Positions 62,842 through 64,000 of a stretch of 64,000 bases of DNA are shown one piece after another. Within the stretch, counting starts at the first letter, position 1, and each line of letters begins with the position of its first letter. The notes beneath the pieces were generated by a model. It had not been told where the DNA came from, ran no database searches, and saw nothing but the letters and a program-made list of their open reading frames with translations. The translations under genes and the position numbers were made by a program. This DNA comes from Duganella sp. BuS-21 (lineage in GTDB: Bacteria; Pseudomonadota; Gammaproteobacteria; Burkholderiales; Burkholderiaceae_D), in contig CP097466.1 in assembly GCA_041874725.1 (NCBI GenBank), positions 5,766,001 to 5,830,000 of the forward strand. The letters are read 5' to 3'.

Positions 62842-63762
62842 ATGGCTTTATCCCGCAGCTTAGGTGTTTTATCCCTGCCGGCACTGGCATTGCTTCTGAG
62901 TCCGGCCATGGCGGCCGACCTGCCGGTGCGCGCCAGCGCCGGCGAGATCGTCAAGACTTCCAAGCCGTCGGACTGGCGGCCACTGGACCCGCAGAACACG
63001 CTCTATATGGAGCTGCAGGGCGGCCGCGTGGTGATCGAGCTGGCGCCGGATTTTGCGCCGCAAGCCATCGCCAACATCAAGACGCTGGTGAAGGAACACT
63101 ATTTCGACGGCCTGGCCGTGAACCGCTCGCAGGACAACTACGTGGCGCAGTGGGGCGATCCGAACGCCGAAACCAATCCGAAATCGCTGGGCAGCGCCAA
63201 GGCCAAGGTGCCGGGCGAGTTCTCGGTGCCGATCTCGAACGACAAGCGCTTCGTGCGCCAGAAGGACTTCGACGGCTACGCGCCGCAGATCGGCCATTCG
63301 AACGGCTTCCCGGTCGGGCGTGATCCCAAGGCCGGCACCACCTGGCTGGCGCATTGCTACGGCATGGTCGGCGTAGGCCGCGACAACGATACCGACAGCG
63401 GCACCGGCGCCGAGCTGTATGCGGTGAACGGCCACGCGCCGCGTCACCTGGACCGCAATATCACGGTGGTGGGCCGGGTGGTGGCCGGCATGCCGCTGCT
63501 GGCGACCTTGCCGCGCGGCGGCGATACCATGGGCTTCTACGGAGCGAAGGAAGCGCGCACGCCGATTATCTCTGTGCGGCTGGCGGCCGAGGTGCCGGAA
63601 GCAGAGCGCAGCCACCTGCAGGTGATGCGCAGCGAAGCGCCCATCTATCAAAAAGTGATCGAGGCGCAGCGCAATCGCGGCGGCCCGTGGAACAAGTACG
63701 CGGCCAACTATGTGGAGCTGTGCAACGCCACCATCCCGGTGCGGGAAGCGCCCAAGTTATAA
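62842..63762 (+). CDS. Periplasmic peptidyl-prolyl cis-trans isomerase, cyclophilin type
   Basis: This 306-residue protein has a signal peptide ([19 protein letters not shown]...), a divergent cyclophilin domain with [24 protein letters not shown] at its start and a C-terminal extension. Key cyclophilin residues ([13 protein letters not shown]) are only partly canonical. GAGGAG precedes ATG 62842. It precedes mutL by 7 bp, so they may share a transcript. Confidence 0.88.
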   Translation: MALSRSLGVLSLPALALLLSPAMAADLPVRASAGEIVKTSKPSDWRPLDPQNTLYMELQGGRVVIELAPDFAPQAIANIKTLVKEHYFDGLAVNRSQDNYVAQWGDPNAETNPKSLGSAKAKVPGEFSVPISNDKRFVRQKDFDGYAPQIGHSNGFPVGRDPKAGTTWLAHCYGMVGVGRDNDTDSGTGAELYAVNGHAPRHLDRNITVVGRVVAGMPLLATLPRGGDTMGFYGAKEARTPIISVRLAAEVPEAERSHLQVMRSEAPIYQKVIEAQRNRGGPWNKYAANYVELCNATIPVREAPKL

Positions 63763-63769
63763 TCTCGTG

Positions 63770-64000
63770 ATGAACGCCCCAGACACCTCCGCCCGCACGC
63801 CCCGCCCTATCCAGGCCCTGCCCGACCAGCTGATTTCCCAGATCGCCGCCGGCGAGGTGGTGGAGCGGCCGTCGGCCGTGGTCAAGGAACTGCTGGAGAA
63901 CTCGCTCGACGCGGGGGCCACGCAGATCAGCGTGCGGCTGGAGGAAGGCGGCGTTAAACGCATCTGCATCACCGACAACGGCCGTGGCATTCCGCCAGAG
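63770..64000 (+). CDS. mutL: DNA mismatch repair protein MutL (3' end outside window)
   Basis: The first 77 codons are visible. They show the GHKL ATPase fold: [20 protein letters not shown] with motif I Glu, and DAGATQI and ITDNGRGIP after it. MutL links MutS to MutH or the endonuclease in mismatch repair. It starts at ATG 63770. Confidence 0.97.
   Translation, partial: MNAPDTSARTPRPIQALPDQLISQIAAGEVVERPSAVVKELLENSLDAGATQISVRLEEGGVKRICITDNGRGIPPE

Overview
The window is high-GC proteobacterial chromosome. Several features point to a betaproteobacterium of the family Oxalobacteraceae, close to Massilia or Duganella: the rpsU - GatB/YqeY - dnaG - rpoD block, an RpoD with a long acidic insert, a PEP-CTERM surface protein, many diguanylate cyclases, and dispersed CGGGAATGAC and GGGGTCGG/GGGGTCAG inverted repeats. 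The genus is an inference. Codon use and dense packing are uniform except for 49.1-53.7 kb, which is visibly richer in A+T and looks acquired.

Layout. 0-8.4 kb: the end of a beta-propeller diguanylate cyclase, a chemoreceptor, a TonB-dependent receptor with a well-formed PhoB-type promoter, and a GGDEF/EAL enzyme. 8.5-14.4 kb: a divergent ArgO-like exporter/ArgP pair, a lysoplasmalogenase and assorted housekeeping or hypothetical genes. 14.5-20.1 kb: tRNA-Ile2(CAU) with its own terminator, then rpoD, dnaG, yqeY-like and rpsU. 20.2-26.2 kb: a PEP-CTERM protein, a flavoprotein, a YbiB/TrpD2 protein, DAHP synthase, a NirD-like protein and TsaD. 26.3-33.8 kb: a divergent LysR/SDR pair, a membrane hydrolase whose reading frame ends inside a perfect 92-bp palindrome, a GAF-GGDEF protein, a DsbA-like protein, PlsY and YbaK. 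33.9-40.3 kb: an RND efflux pair, XerD, an alkylguanine methyltransferase, and a free-standing structured RNA gene resembling 6S RNA. 40.3-47.3 kb: a TRAP transporter divergent from its likely two-component system, then a MarR-CPBP operon.

49.1-53.7 kb is the accessory segment. It starts with a REP-type repeat and a 138-bp foldback element. Six small genes on the minus strand follow (HEPN-like, HEAT-repeat, unknown, NADAR, two unknown). Each is followed by a diverged copy of one short hairpin motif, roughly GCCG-N4-CGGCCA-RTAGC. A brnT toxin pseudogene with a probably intact antitoxin partner closes it. The gene-plus-element repetition resembles a cassette array, but I see no integrase and no clear attC core sites.

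53.7-64 kb returns to core chromosome: a DUF885 zinc protein, a MASE1-like diguanylate cyclase, queG, tsaE-amiC, a hexose-6-phosphate mutarotase, an alpha carbonic anhydrase, a DedA protein, a secreted cyclophilin and the start of mutL. All four cyclic-di-GMP synthases in the window keep the RxxD inhibitory site, so cyclic-di-GMP control of surface behaviour seems a theme. No rRNA, CRISPR array, transposase or phage gene was found.
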